Positions 7,519 through 16,153 of a stretch of DNA of 64,000 nucleotides are shown here, piece by piece (within the stretch, counting starts at the first letter, position 1; every line of letters begins with the position of its first letter). A program made the translations under genes and the position numbers. The stretch is from contig JAGYJP010000003.1 in the NCBI GenBank assembly GCA_018402075.1, positions 62,001-126,000 of the forward strand. Reading direction: 5' to 3'. This DNA is from Candidatus Nanopelagicales bacterium (GTDB taxonomy: Bacteria; Actinomycetota; Actinomycetes; S36-B12). A model generated the notes under the pieces. It saw only the letters and a program-made list of their open reading frames with translations, searched no databases and was not told the DNA's origin.

Positions 7519-8535
7519 ATGACCATCAAAACCACCGTCCTCGTGACCGGAGCCTCCGGCTTCATCGCTAAGCACATCGTCCGTGAGCTACTGGAGAATG
7601 ACTACGCGGTCAAGGCGACCGTGCGCTCGGACCGCGGACAGGAACAGCTCGTCGCCCTGTTCCCCGACGCCGATATCGAATTCGTCCGTGTGGACTTGCT
7701 CGAGGAGCAAGGGTGGGACGAGGCCATGCTCGGTGTCGACGTGCTGATGCACACAGCGAGCCCCTTCCCCGAAATTGATCCGAAGGACCCCCAGGACCTG
7801 ATCGCACCCGCCGTGCAGGGAACGCTCCGGGCCCTGCGGGCCGCCCAGAAGGCCGGAGTGAAGCGAGTGGTGCTTACCTCGAGTTGCGCAGCCATCTATA
7901 AGGATTCGGCAAAGCCGCCGCTGGAGCGCTCGACCCGGGCCAACTGGACCGACCCAGATGGACAGGCTACCTCCGCCTACGAGGCGTCCAAGACTCTGGC
8001 AGAAAGAGCAGCGTGGGACTTCGTCGCGGAGCACCCGGAGATGAAACTCACCACCATCAATCCCGGGGGCGTTTTCGGAGTGCCGATGGACGAGCACTAC
8101 GGGACGTCACTGGGCTACGCGGAGCGCATCCTTAACGGCACGGATCCGGCATACCCCAGCATGGCCCTACCCATTGTCGACGTTCGCGACGTAGCCCGCA
8201 TGCACGTCGCCGCCCTCACCCACGACACTGAGGGTCAGCGATTCCCTGCCAACGCCGGAACCATGTCGATGATCGAGATGGCTCGCGTACTTAAGGTGGC
8301 GTACCCGGACCGAAAAATCCCCACTCGGCAGGCACCCGATTTTTTGGTAAAGGCGATGGCCCTCTTCGTCCCCCTAATGCGAACCATCGCGTCGAACCTC
8401 GGTCGCAACCTAGACGTGGACGCCAGCGACGGCCCCCGCGTGCTGGGCTTCACCTACATCCCGTCTCGCGATGCATTACTCGCCTCGGCCGAGTTCCTCG
8501 CCGCCAGATCCACTTCAGCGGCCGAAAAGAGTTAG
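7519..8535 (+). CDS. NAD-dependent epimerase / dihydroflavonol-4-reductase-like protein
   Basis: A 338-residue extended short-chain dehydrogenase/reductase. The Rossmann motif VTGASGFIAKHIVRELLE (about 9-26) binds NAD(P). The catalytic motif is present as YEASKTLAE (Tyr and Lys near 155-159), with TSSCAAI before it and NPGGVFG after. The closest general type is the dihydroflavonol-4-reductase/aldehyde-reductase group; the substrate is unknown. AAAGGAG at 7507-7513 sets the ATG at 7519. It probably forms a transcription unit with the TetR gene and ends 30 bp before tRNA-Phe fragment 4. Confidence 0.85.
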   Translation: MTIKTTVLVTGASGFIAKHIVRELLENDYAVKATVRSDRGQEQLVALFPDADIEFVRVDLLEEQGWDEAMLGVDVLMHTASPFPEIDPKDPQDLIAPAVQGTLRALRAAQKAGVKRVVLTSSCAAIYKDSAKPPLERSTRANWTDPDGQATSAYEASKTLAERAAWDFVAEHPEMKLTTINPGGVFGVPMDEHYGTSLGYAERILNGTDPAYPSMALPIVDVRDVARMHVAALTHDTEGQRFPANAGTMSMIEMARVLKVAYPDRKIPTRQAPDFLVKAMALFVPLMRTIASNLGRNLDVDASDGPRVLGFTYIPSRDALLASAEFLAARSTSAAEKS

Positions 8536-8564
8536 CGGGGCGTGGTTGCCGCCGAGCGCCAGAT

Positions 8565-8608
8565 TGAAAATCCGAAGATCGACGGTTCGATCCCGTCCCT
8601 GGCCACCA
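8565..8608 (+). repeat. tRNA-Phe 3'-half fragment, copy 4 of 5
   Basis: Reads TTGAAAATCCGAAGATC, then a fully paired T-arm (GACGG/CCGTC) and CCTGGCC-A-CCA ending at 8608. Two changes in the anticodon-stem/variable part set it apart from copies 2 and 3. No 5' half precedes it. The following 180 bp before the Pit gene hold no recognisable gene. Confidence 0.88.
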
Positions 8609-8788
8609 CGAAAACCTCTTGAAGACCGGGCGATAGATGGTCTCATCACACATAATCATCCCCGCACTGACTAGTTTTAGTTTTAGCTGCAATAACATGC
8701 AAATCACAGTGCACCCGTGTGATCGACTACTTGTGCACGGTGGTTCGTAATTGGGAACGGCTCATCACCCCATTGGAGTTAGCTCTCG

Positions 8789-9826
8789 TTAGTAGCCGAA
8801 AATCGCGCGAATGACCACGTGTGCGACGGCTCCGAAAACTGCCGCGCCCGGCAGTGTGATGATCCAAGCCATCAAGATGCGCTTGCCGACGCTCCAACGC
8901 ACGGCCTGGACTCGCCTTTCGGCTCCGGCGCCCATGACCGAGCCGGTGATTACCTGGGTTGTGGAAACGGGGGCTGCGACGACGTAGGCGGTGAAGTACA
9001 AAATTCCTGAGGCGACGGTTTCTGCTGCGAAACCTCGCGGCGGATCGATCTCACCGATGCGACGACCCAGGGTTTTCATAACTTTCTTGCCACCGGCGGC
9101 GGTTCCGAGTCCGATGGCAGCCGAACACAGGACAACCACCCACAAGAAGGGTTCGGAATCCTTTTGAGCCTCACCGACACTGAACAAGATGAGCATGATG
9201 ATGCCCATCGTCTTCTGCGCATCCTGAAGCCCGTGGCCCAAAGCCATGGATGCCGCCGAAACGGTTTGCGCGTGCCGAAAGCCGCGACCAACGCGCTGAG
9301 GATTCATGTTGCCAAAGATCTTTGCGATGATGCGCATCAAAATGAAGGCCAAGATCAAACCGACGAACGGGGAGGTGATCATTGGGATGATCACTTTGTT
9401 CAACAACACCGACCAGTTGACCTGATCTTCAGCAACACCGATCCAAACGCCGATTATCGCCGATCCGGCGACCGCTCCGATCAGCGCATGCGTTGAGGAA
9501 CTAGGAATACCGAAGTACCAGGTCAGCAGGTTCCATCCGATTGCCCCGATGAGCGCGCCACCAATCAGGGCCAAAGCTGGTGCGCCAGTGGGGATGTTCG
9601 GAACTACATCTTGGATGGTTGATGCAACTTTTGCACCTGTGATGGCTCCGATGTACGCGCCAACAAAGTTGAGTGAGGCTGCCATGATGAGGGCAACTTT
9701 GAGCGAGATCGCACGCGTCGAGACGGACGTTGCGATTGCGTTCGAGGAGTCGTGGAATCCGTTGGTGAAGTCGAAACCCAAGGCGATGGCGATGAGAACA
9801 ATCGCCAAGGCCAGTTCCCATGTCAT
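8789..9826 (-). CDS. pitA: Low-affinity inorganic phosphate transporter (Pit family)
   Basis: A 345-residue membrane protein with the two inverted PHO4/Pit signatures: FDFTNGFHDSSNAIATSVST near residue 19 and APVSTTQVITGSVMGAG near residue 285. FGIPSSSTHALIGA stands between them. About ten hydrophobic segments fit a symporter moving metal-phosphate or phosphate with cations. Its ATG overlaps the stop of the DUF47 gene upstream (TGATG), the classic Pit-accessory arrangement. The operon lies within block 4, bounded by tRNA-Phe fragments. Confidence 0.93.
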   Translation of the reverse strand: MTWELALAIVLIAIALGFDFTNGFHDSSNAIATSVSTRAISLKVALIMAASLNFVGAYIGAITGAKVASTIQDVVPNIPTGAPALALIGGALIGAIGWNLLTWYFGIPSSSTHALIGAVAGSAIIGVWIGVAEDQVNWSVLLNKVIIPMITSPFVGLILAFILMRIIAKIFGNMNPQRVGRGFRHAQTVSAASMALGHGLQDAQKTMGIIMLILFSVGEAQKDSEPFLWVVVLCSAAIGLGTAAGGKKVMKTLGRRIGEIDPPRGFAAETVASGILYFTAYVVAAPVSTTQVITGSVMGAGAERRVQAVRWSVGKRILMAWIITLPGAAVFGAVAHVVIRAIFGY

Positions 9827-10440
9827 CAGGTTTCCTTGATGGCCATGAAACCTAACGCGCGGCCGAAGGATTCCATTTCACCTGCGATCAATTCCATCTG
9901 ATCGGCGATCACCTTGCCGCGAAGAGCCTCCATGGCCGATCGATCATCGGCCAACGCCTCAGCGAGATACGACACATACAGCGTGCGCACCTGCGAGTAG
10001 TGGCCGTTGGCGGCAACCAGGGTCTTGACGAGTTCCTCAGGATCCTTGATTAGGTGCACCGCCTTGCTCAGGTACTCCGCCATCGCAGCAATTTCTTGGC
10101 CACTGGCCAGCAACTGCTCAGGGAGTTTTTGGATAGAAATAGCGGCACACGTACGTGCGGTTAAGTCAATTTCATCGATGATGTCGTCGAGATTCTCCAG
10201 CAGATCGAATAAGTCCTCGCGATCGAAAGGGGTGATGAATGTGTTACCCACATCGCGAACCAAGGCTAGGTGCCGATCATCGGCTTCATTTTCCATCTGG
10301 GAAACTATTTCTGCTTTTGCTGCGCGCTCGCTGGGTGGTGCTGCCAAAACATCGCGCAACGCTGCAGCGCAGGTGGGCACCAGTGCAACCAATTCCGACA
10401 ACGTTGCCTCGATGGCTGACTGCTTCTTTTTCAACTTCAT
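9826..10440 (-). CDS. DUF47 (PhoU-like) phosphate-transport accessory protein
   Basis: A 204-residue, all-helical acidic protein of the DUF47/PhoU-like group, with NEADDRHLALVRDVGNTFIT, then PFDREDLFDLLENLDDIIDE near residues 45-90. This EDxxDLxxxxDDIxD pattern probably coordinates metal at a PhoU-like site. DUF47 proteins are encoded beside Pit transporters and are thought to modulate them. ATG 10440 is preferred over TTG 10452; neither has a good ribosome site. It is the first gene of the minus-strand pair and is divergent from corA. Confidence 0.88.
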   Translation of the reverse strand: MKLKKKQSAIEATLSELVALVPTCAAALRDVLAAPPSERAAKAEIVSQMENEADDRHLALVRDVGNTFITPFDREDLFDLLENLDDIIDEIDLTARTCAAISIQKLPEQLLASGQEIAAMAEYLSKAVHLIKDPEELVKTLVAANGHYSQVRTLYVSYLAEALADDRSAMEALRGKVIADQMELIAGEMESFGRALGFMAIKET

Positions 10441-10670
10441 GTCTGGGTCCAACTTCGCAAGGCAATAGGTGTCATCTAGAGAGAGTAGGGTGCAGCGCCC
10501 CCCAGGGCTACCCCTGTAAAGAGAAGAGGAACTGAACAGTGAGTGAATGAAAACGGGAGGGGTGTTGCAGGTAACAAACAGGCGAACTTATCTGCAAAGG
10601 GATGGAAGAACTACTCGTAGTTTGTTCGAATGAGGCCGTGACTGCGGCGGATGCGGGCTTGACCTTTGGC

Positions 10671-11684
10671 ATGGTCGATGCTGGCCTCTACATCAGCGGG
10701 CATCGAATAGCGACCCCGAGCAGCTTCAGCGAGGCACGCGCCGGGCTCGTCGATCACCCCGAAGCGATGGCGTGGATCGGACTTTATCGACCGACGTCAC
10801 AGATCATCAGGGAACTTGGTGAATTCTTTGGGTTCAACGAGCGTGCTGCCGCCGAGGCACTATCCACCCATCATCGTTCGAAGCTCAAGCGCTTCGGTGA
10901 AACCCTGTACGTGGCACTGACCATTCCGCAATACATCGATGCCCATGAGGATGTTGACTTCGGAGAGCTGCACATTCTTATGGGGTCACGATTCGTCATC
11001 ACGGTCAGACAATCGGACACACCCGATTTGCGGGTGGCGCGGCGCCGAATGGAAACCCGGCCGGACGAATTGGCATTGGGTCCGGAGGCGGTCTTGTTCG
11101 GAATTTTGGATCAGATTGTCGACGAGGACGAAGTTGTTGTTACCGGCCTGGAAAAAGATGTGGTGGAAATCGAGGCCGAGGTGTTTAGTGGAAAACCCGA
11201 TGTTTCCCGTCGAATTTATTTGCTATCCCGTGAGGTCATCGATTTCCAACGTTCCACGCGAGCCCTTCGGGAGATTATTCGAGATTTAGAGCGAGGTTTT
11301 CGCACGTACCAAACACCGAAAGTGCTGCAAGGATCCCTTGGCGCCATCGAAGACCACTTGGAACATGTCATCGATCGAACCGATGAGACACGTTCGTTGC
11401 TTCGAGACATGTTGACGGTGAACGCCACAATGATCACCCAAGAGCAAAACGAGGAAATGACTCAGCTCTCGGCGGTCAGTAACCGCCAAAACGATGAAGT
11501 GAAGAAGATTTCAGCGTGGGCGGCCATCATTTTCGCACCGTCTTTGGTAGGGACCACCTACGGTATGAACTTCACACATATGCCGGAGCTGGACTGGCAA
11601 TACGGCTACCTGATGGCGCTTGGACTAATGCTGGCGACGTCGGTCGCACTCTTCGCTACCTTCAAAGCCAAAGGATGGCTTTGA
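10671..11684 (+). CDS. corA: CorA-type magnesium/divalent metal transporter
   Basis: The C-terminal part carries the CorA signature YGMNF between two membrane helices, then a second helix and the basic end KAKGWL. The soluble N-terminal domain and long helix (about 120-290) are complete. It moves Mg2+ or similar cations down the membrane potential. I prefer ATG 10671 (MVDAGLYISGHR), because the family normally starts just before this Y-x-x-G-x-R strand. The frame is open to ATG 10602, where AAAGGG lies too close to serve well. The 230 bp shared with the divergent DUF47 gene hold no clear regulatory motif beyond one weak inverted repeat (10565/10592). Confidence 0.9.
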   Translation: MVDAGLYISGHRIATPSSFSEARAGLVDHPEAMAWIGLYRPTSQIIRELGEFFGFNERAAAEALSTHHRSKLKRFGETLYVALTIPQYIDAHEDVDFGELHILMGSRFVITVRQSDTPDLRVARRRMETRPDELALGPEAVLFGILDQIVDEDEVVVTGLEKDVVEIEAEVFSGKPDVSRRIYLLSREVIDFQRSTRALREIIRDLERGFRTYQTPKVLQGSLGAIEDHLEHVIDRTDETRSLLRDMLTVNATMITQEQNEEMTQLSAVSNRQNDEVKKISAWAAIIFAPSLVGTTYGMNFTHMPELDWQYGYLMALGLMLATSVALFATFKAKGWL

Positions 11685-11763
11685 TTGCCGGCCGATAAAT
11701 CGAATCAACCGAGCGAGGTTCACCCGGGTGGATGCTCCGCCTATGCAACGGTGCTGCTGCCGA

Positions 11764-11808
11764 CCAAAAAATCGCAAGGTCGACGGTTCGATCCCGTCCC
11801 TGGCCACC
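11764..11808 (+). repeat. tRNA-Phe 3'-half fragment, copy 5 of 5
   Basis: Reads CCAAAAAATCGCAAGGTC, then a fully paired T-arm and CCTGGCC-A-CC. The final A of CCA is replaced by T at 11809. The anticodon-loop end is the most altered of all copies. It closes the array; nothing similar was seen farther right. Confidence 0.85.
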
Positions 11809-11844
11809 TAACTTCATGCATATTTCCTCACACATGGCTACCAC

Positions 11845-12880
11845 TCAAGCAGCGGCGCGAACTCCGGCAGAGAAGAGGAACGGAAGTCGGGAGGCTGCAG
11901 GTAATAATCCGCGGCGCAGAGCCGGTCGCTGCGATGCAGCCAGGAGCAAGAGTGTCAGCGTTCGTGTCCGTCGGGTAACTCGCCACCATGCCCGCTCATA
12001 GTCCTCTGATCGGTTGGCAACAAGGCAACGCACGAGCGCTTCTGCTTGGGCAAGTCCGACCGAGATGCCCTCACCGGTGAGCGCGTCAACGTAACCAGAA
12101 GCATCGCCGACCAACAGGACGCGGCCAGACACGCGGCGACTCGACGACTGTCGCAACGGCCCCGCACCGAGGACGGGTCCGCCTGCTATACCTATACCGC
12201 GAAGTCGATCACGCAGGTTCGGGAAGCGCTCAAGTCTTTCGTCGAATGAACCACCACGGCCCCCAAGGATGGCGACACCAACACTTCGGTCACCGACCGG
12301 CGTGACATACGCCTCGGTGTCCTCCGCCCAGGTCACCTCAACGTTGTCACTCCACGGCGCCAACGCAAAGTGTCGGCGGAGGCCGAAACGCGGGGATGCA
12401 GAACTCGGACGATTCATGCCGAGGTCGCGGCGAATTCGCGAGTGCAGTCCATCGGCTGCGACGAGCCATCGGGCATCGATACCTGCTGCGTGGACCCCGT
12501 GATCGTCTTGGGTCACCTGCTCGACGCGGGCATCGATCCGTTGAACTCCGAGTCTGGCCGCCTCGGCTGCCAGTTTTTCAGCGAGGACGGTGCGCCGCAC
12601 GCCCATGCCGTGCTCACCGCGAAACGCTGCCTGCACGTGATGGGAGCCATCACTTGATAAGTATGCGATGCCACGTATCGGATGGCCACTCAACTCAATG
12701 TCGAGCTCTCGAAGGTGCCCGGTCGCCGTTGGCATCGAGGCCCTCGCCGCACGCTTTATCCATATCACCCGAACGCGGATCGGCCACGACAACCTCAAGC
12801 CCAGACTTGGCAGCGTAGATGGCAGTCGCCAAGCCGACCGGTCCGGCACCGGCAACGAGGACGTCAATCTTCCTATTCAT
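11845..12880 (-). pseudogene. FAD-dependent oxidoreductase (SrsC/geranylgeranyl-reductase type), frameshifted
   Basis: The start (ATG 12880, MNRKIDVLVAGAGPVGLATA) has the GxGxxG FAD loop and continues to DMDKACGEGL. The frame then runs to an early stop. One frame over, the protein resumes at MPTATGHLRELDIELSGHPI and continues through VLLVGDASGYVDALTGEGIS to the end. Dropping one base (C at 12736 on the plus strand) restores the family motif CGEGLMP and a continuous protein of about 344 residues. So this is a single-base insertion in an otherwise well-kept gene. It overlaps the methyltransferase gene by 4 bp. Recent inactivation is likelier than a homopolymer read error, since no base run is involved. 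Confidence 0.85.
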
Positions 12881-13395
12881 TCGCGCACCTCAAGCATGTG
12901 AAGTGCTTCGCGTTCAGATCGAATTCGAAGCCACAGGATGAAAGCGTTGATGGTCGTGAATGCGATGGCGGTGATGTAGTTGGTATGAATAAGTGGAAGT
13001 GCAATGCCCTCAACCACCACGGCGACATAGTTCGGGTGGGACATCCACCGGTATGGGCCCGATGTGATGCGCTGCATCCCTGGAACAACGATTACTCGCG
13101 TGTTCCACTGGTGCCCGAGTGTCACGATGCACCACCAGCGCAGCGCCTGCGCCGCCAGGAAAAGTACGAACATCGTCCAACCGAGCAGCGGGATGAACGG
13201 GCGGTCGAACACGATTGTTTCGAGAATGCATGAGAGGAGAAATGCAGTGTGCAGCGCAACCATCGCGGGATAGTGACCGCGACCGGTCTCGATGCCACCG
13301 CGGGCGAACGACCACTTGGCATTGCGTTTAGCTACAACGAGTTCGGCGAGACGTTCCACACCAACAAGTGCGATGAGCCCGAAGTACCAGATCAT
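12877..13395 (-). CDS. Isoprenylcysteine-carboxyl-methyltransferase-family protein (SrsB-like)
   Basis: A 172-residue integral membrane methyltransferase with four to five hydrophobic helices. The ICMT signature spans about residues 105-155: LGHQWNTRVIVVPG, GPYRWMSHPNYVAVVVEG, and a C-terminal RIRSEREAL in place of the R-x-x-x-E-E motif. In actinobacterial phenolic-lipid operons a protein of this kind methylates the polyketide product, which fits its place between a type III polyketide synthase and a flavoprotein. It is intact, unlike both neighbours. The stop overlaps the next gene's start (ATGA). Confidence 0.85.
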   Translation of the reverse strand: MIWYFGLIALVGVERLAELVVAKRNAKWSFARGGIETGRGHYPAMVALHTAFLLSCILETIVFDRPFIPLLGWTMFVLFLAAQALRWWCIVTLGHQWNTRVIVVPGMQRITSGPYRWMSHPNYVAVVVEGIALPLIHTNYITAIAFTTINAFILWLRIRSEREALHMLEVRE

Positions 13396-13398
13396 TGC

Positions 13399-13453
13399 TG
13401 TCCCATCATTTTTGTCTCATCATTAATGTCTCATCATTAATGTCTCATCATTT
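13399..13453. repeat. 14-bp tandem repeat between methyltransferase and polyketide synthase genes
   Basis: The unit TGTCTCATCATTAA occurs at 13413-13426 and 13427-13440, continues for 13 bases with one change from 13441, and has a degenerate copy before 13413. It fills the gap between the two genes and reaches into the last codons of the synthase gene. Slippage expansion is likely. Confidence 0.8.
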
Positions 13454-14519
13454 CCAGCACAGCAGCACGCATTCGCTGGAGAATCCAGGACCCATGGCCA
13501 TGAGCACTCCGAACTGACCCGCACGTGCGGTGCCGTCATGCACGGTGCGTTGTAACACATCAATGACGCTGGCACTCGAAATATTTCCGACCTGAGCTAG
13601 TGACTCACGGGTATGCCGCAGTGCCTCGGGCGGCAGAGCTAAGGCACTCTCGATTGCATCGATGACTTTCGGGCCACCGGTGTGCGCGATCCACGTGGAC
13701 ACGTCTTCGCGCGAGAGACCATTCCGTGCGAGGAGGAGATCGACCTCTTCACCGAGATGGTTGCGAATCATGTCGCTGAGCTCAGAGGACAAAACAATGC
13801 GGAACCCGAATTCCCCAATGTCCCATCCGAGAACATCTTCACTGTCCGGGTACACGCGTGCCTGTGAATCCACTACCTGCGGGAACACTTCGCCGGATGG
13901 TGCATCGTTGGGATCTTCGGCGGTCATCACGACTGCGGCAACCCCATCGCCGAAAAGTCCACTGGCGATGAAGTTAGTGAGGCTGACGTCGTCACGCTGC
14001 ACGGTCAAACTGCAGAGTTCGACGGACAGCAGCAAGCCGACACGGTGCCGGCCACCGAGGACGTCACGCATTCGCGCGATTCCCGATGCTCCTCCGACGC
14101 AACCCCAGCCAAAAATCGGGATTCTGGCAACGTCGCTACGCAAACCCAACCGACTGACCAGTCGGGCATCGAGTGACGGGGCTGCGATACCTGTGACCGA
14201 AACCACCATGATCAGATCAACGTCTTCCTGGCGATATCCCAGCTTCGTTCAAAGCCGCCTTCGCTGCCTGCTCAGATAACCGCAAGCCTTCCTCAATCCA
14301 AATATTGTTGGTTTCGGTGAAGTTCTCTAAGCGGGCGTACCGATCAAGTGGCAGAACTAGTCGACGACTTTCCACACCGGTGGCAGCATGAATGCGGCGA
14401 AGTCGCTCACTGGAGTGGGCATCAAGTCCCATCGCCTCAGCCAGCCCGCGTGCAATATCGTCCTGAGCTCGCACGTGATCCGGGAACGCCATTTGGATCG
14501 CGCGCACAATCGTAGACAT
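13448..14519 (-). pseudogene. Type III polyketide synthase (SrsA/alkylresorcinol-synthase type), frameshifted
   Basis: The N-terminal part (ATG 14519, MSTIVRAIQMAFPDHVRAQD) runs about 97 residues to GISP and then hits a stop. The next frame resumes as EDVDLIMVVSVTGIAAPSLD. Removing one G (14227 or 14228) joins them as SPEDVDLIMVVSVTG, giving about 356 residues, normal for the family. The catalytic triad is present: Cys in IFGWGCVGGASGI, His in WIAHTGGPK, Asn in GNISSAS. These enzymes condense malonyl-CoA on a fatty acyl starter to make alkylresorcinols or pyrones. With the methyltransferase and flavoprotein it forms an srsABC-like operon. The break is a single-base insertion outside any base run. 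Confidence 0.87.
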
Positions 14520-14676
14520 GTCGTAACTATCGCACTGATCCGCCGCAAGCACTAATGAGAATTGAAAGGAAACCGTAAAATGGGAGCCTTTGACGAGGCG
14601 AATTACTAGGCTAGGGCCACTGTTCTGGTGCGAGCTTCCCAGATAACTGCAGCGGTTGCACCATGTAGGAGGCCAC

Positions 14677-15360
14677 ATGGCGAATTACCGCACAACGTTC
14701 AACCCGGCCACGGGTGAGCACATTCAATACACGGTCACGGGCTTGGAGTCAGCGGGAGCACTCGTTCGTTACCGCTGGACTTCCGATCCTGGTGGCAAGA
14801 TTATCGATCACACCCATCCAAGTTGTGCTGAAATCTTCACGATCCTTGATGGCGAGGTAGTTTTGACGGTAGGAGGTGAGCGCATCACGGTGGGTTCGGG
14901 AGAGAGCGCTGTTGTTCCCCCAGGGGTAATACATGGTGAGATGAATTTGAGCGGCAAAGTCGTGCGAGGAGTTGTTGAACTACAGCCAGCGTCTCACACC
15001 GCAGAACTCCATGACGCTCTTGCCGGCATCTCCAGCACCATGGCTCATTCCAGCAGCGGTGCACCCAAGAATCCACTACAACTTGGCGCCACCTTCTGGG
15101 CCTTCCGCAATGATATTCGAGCTACCTCACCGCCGGTGTGGCTGCAGAACATCATGCTGCCCATTCTTGCCACCGCTGCCAAGGTGGGGGGTGTTGTTGC
15201 AAACAAACCCGAATGGAGCAGCCGCCTGCCAGAAGGTGCTCCCGACCCAGAGAGACTCTTCGACGAGTCCTTGTACTCAGTGCAACTTGAACGTGCCGGA
15301 TACACTTTTCCGCTTACAGACCCACGACCTTTGAACTCGTCACCTTATTCTGCCGAGTAG
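14677..15360 (+). CDS. Cupin-domain protein
   Basis: A 227-residue protein with a single cupin barrel at about residues 35-105. Motif 1 reads DHTHPSCAEIFTILDGEVVL (His, His and Glu metal ligands) and motif 2 reads VVPPGVIHGEMN (His ligand). The C-terminal half is helical, with a hydrophobic stretch near WLQNIMLPILATAAKVGGVV. AGGAGG at 14667-14672 fixes ATG 14677. It is divergent from the polyketide synthase gene. Possible roles include a small dioxygenase or isomerase; I cannot name a substrate. Confidence 0.75.
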   Translation: MANYRTTFNPATGEHIQYTVTGLESAGALVRYRWTSDPGGKIIDHTHPSCAEIFTILDGEVVLTVGGERITVGSGESAVVPPGVIHGEMNLSGKVVRGVVELQPASHTAELHDALAGISSTMAHSSSGAPKNPLQLGATFWAFRNDIRATSPPVWLQNIMLPILATAAKVGGVVANKPEWSSRLPEGAPDPERLFDESLYSVQLERAGYTFPLTDPRPLNSSPYSAE

Positions 15361-15662
15361 GGCAACCAAGGAAAGTGCCCCAAGGGTTGGCAAAGGGTCC
15401 GATTTTCATCTTTCTCGGAGACGACCCAATGGAGGCATGCAAGTCGAGTTGACTCTGGACTGGCGGCATGGCCAACTCTCACTGGGAAGGCAGACTGTGC
15501 GGTTCTTACACGGTTGGCTGGTGTGGATGAGCAATAGATGGCGGAGACAACGTGTTAGTCGTCTCCGCCAAGCGGGGATTACAGCCATTTTGTTGACATA
15601 ACTCCGGTATGCTTCTTTCTGTATTTAAATCTCAGAGTCCATCAGCACTTTAGGAGTTCGGC
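15361..15662. other. Intergenic region with a hairpin
   Basis: About 300 bp without a credible gene. It holds a 10-bp inverted repeat at 15539-15570, which may end transcription, and TTGACA at 15593-15598 in front of the lipoprotein gene. No good -10 box lies at the standard distance from it. Confidence 0.5.
15539..15570. terminator. Hairpin, possible terminator after the cupin gene
   Basis: TGGCGGAGAC and GTCTCCGCCA pair perfectly around a 12-nt loop. No T-run follows, so a canonical Rho-independent terminator is not certain. Confidence 0.45.
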
Positions 15663-16082
15663 ATGCATAATGTAGTCGCTATTGGTGTTGTGAGTCTTTT
15701 TGCAATGGGCACATTGGCAGCGTGCTCTTCATCCTCGGAGTCCGATCAAGCGCAGGTGGGTGGCATGACCGAATGCTCTGAGTCGATCATCAACGCAGAA
15801 GCTGAAAAGGTTGCTCTGGATATGGGCAGCGATAACCAGTGGTACCCGGCTTCAGTGACGTGCTCCAACGGGTGGGCGGTAGCTGTTGGAACTTTGGGTG
15901 CAAAGGATGCTCCAGCTGACGGGCCTATCGGAGCACCAACGAGTTTTATTTTTGAACAAGAAGGTCAGTTTTGGATCCCGAAAAATGGCGCTGATGTGTG
16001 TGGAACTCCTTCAGCAGATGGCGGTTACCCAGATGACGCAACAATTCCGTGGCCGTTGTATGAAACCTGTTTACTCATCTGA
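15663..16082 (+). CDS. Small lipoprotein of unknown function
   Basis: A 139-residue protein with a signal peptide ending in a lipobox (GTLAAC, Cys 20) followed by a Ser-rich linker, so it is expected to be anchored to the outer face of the membrane. The mature part has three more Cys (TECSES, VTCSNG, DVCGTP) and a C-terminal ETCLLI. TAGGAGT at 15651-15657 fits ATG 15663. The family is not recognised. It stands alone, with an inverted repeat downstream at 16154-16186. Confidence 0.75.
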   Translation: MHNVVAIGVVSLFAMGTLAACSSSSESDQAQVGGMTECSESIINAEAEKVALDMGSDNQWYPASVTCSNGWAVAVGTLGAKDAPADGPIGAPTSFIFEQEGQFWIPKNGADVCGTPSADGGYPDDATIPWPLYETCLLI

Positions 16083-16153
16083 TCTAGTGAGTGATGCAAA
16101 GAAGAATCGCGGAACGTTTACCGAATTCCAAAAGTATTTGTGTCAAGCGATTA

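Noticed and set aside
413..11808. tRNA-Phe genes at five positions
   Set aside because: Only 3' halves are present; the 5' acceptor strand (GGCCAGG), D-arm and 5' anticodon stem are missing at every copy, so none can be a tRNA.
11685..12001. Plus-strand frames over the FAD oxidoreductase gene, and similar frames opposite all large genes
   Set aside because: They are shadows: no family motifs, no ribosome sites, and the opposite frame carries recognised domains.
12695..12880. Separate 61-residue FAD-loop protein
   Set aside because: It is the N-terminus of the frameshifted oxidoreductase; motif order and the restored CGEGLMP sequence show one gene.
14217..14519. Independent small gene upstream of a short polyketide synthase
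   Set aside because: Removing one G joins both frames into a normal-length type III synthase.
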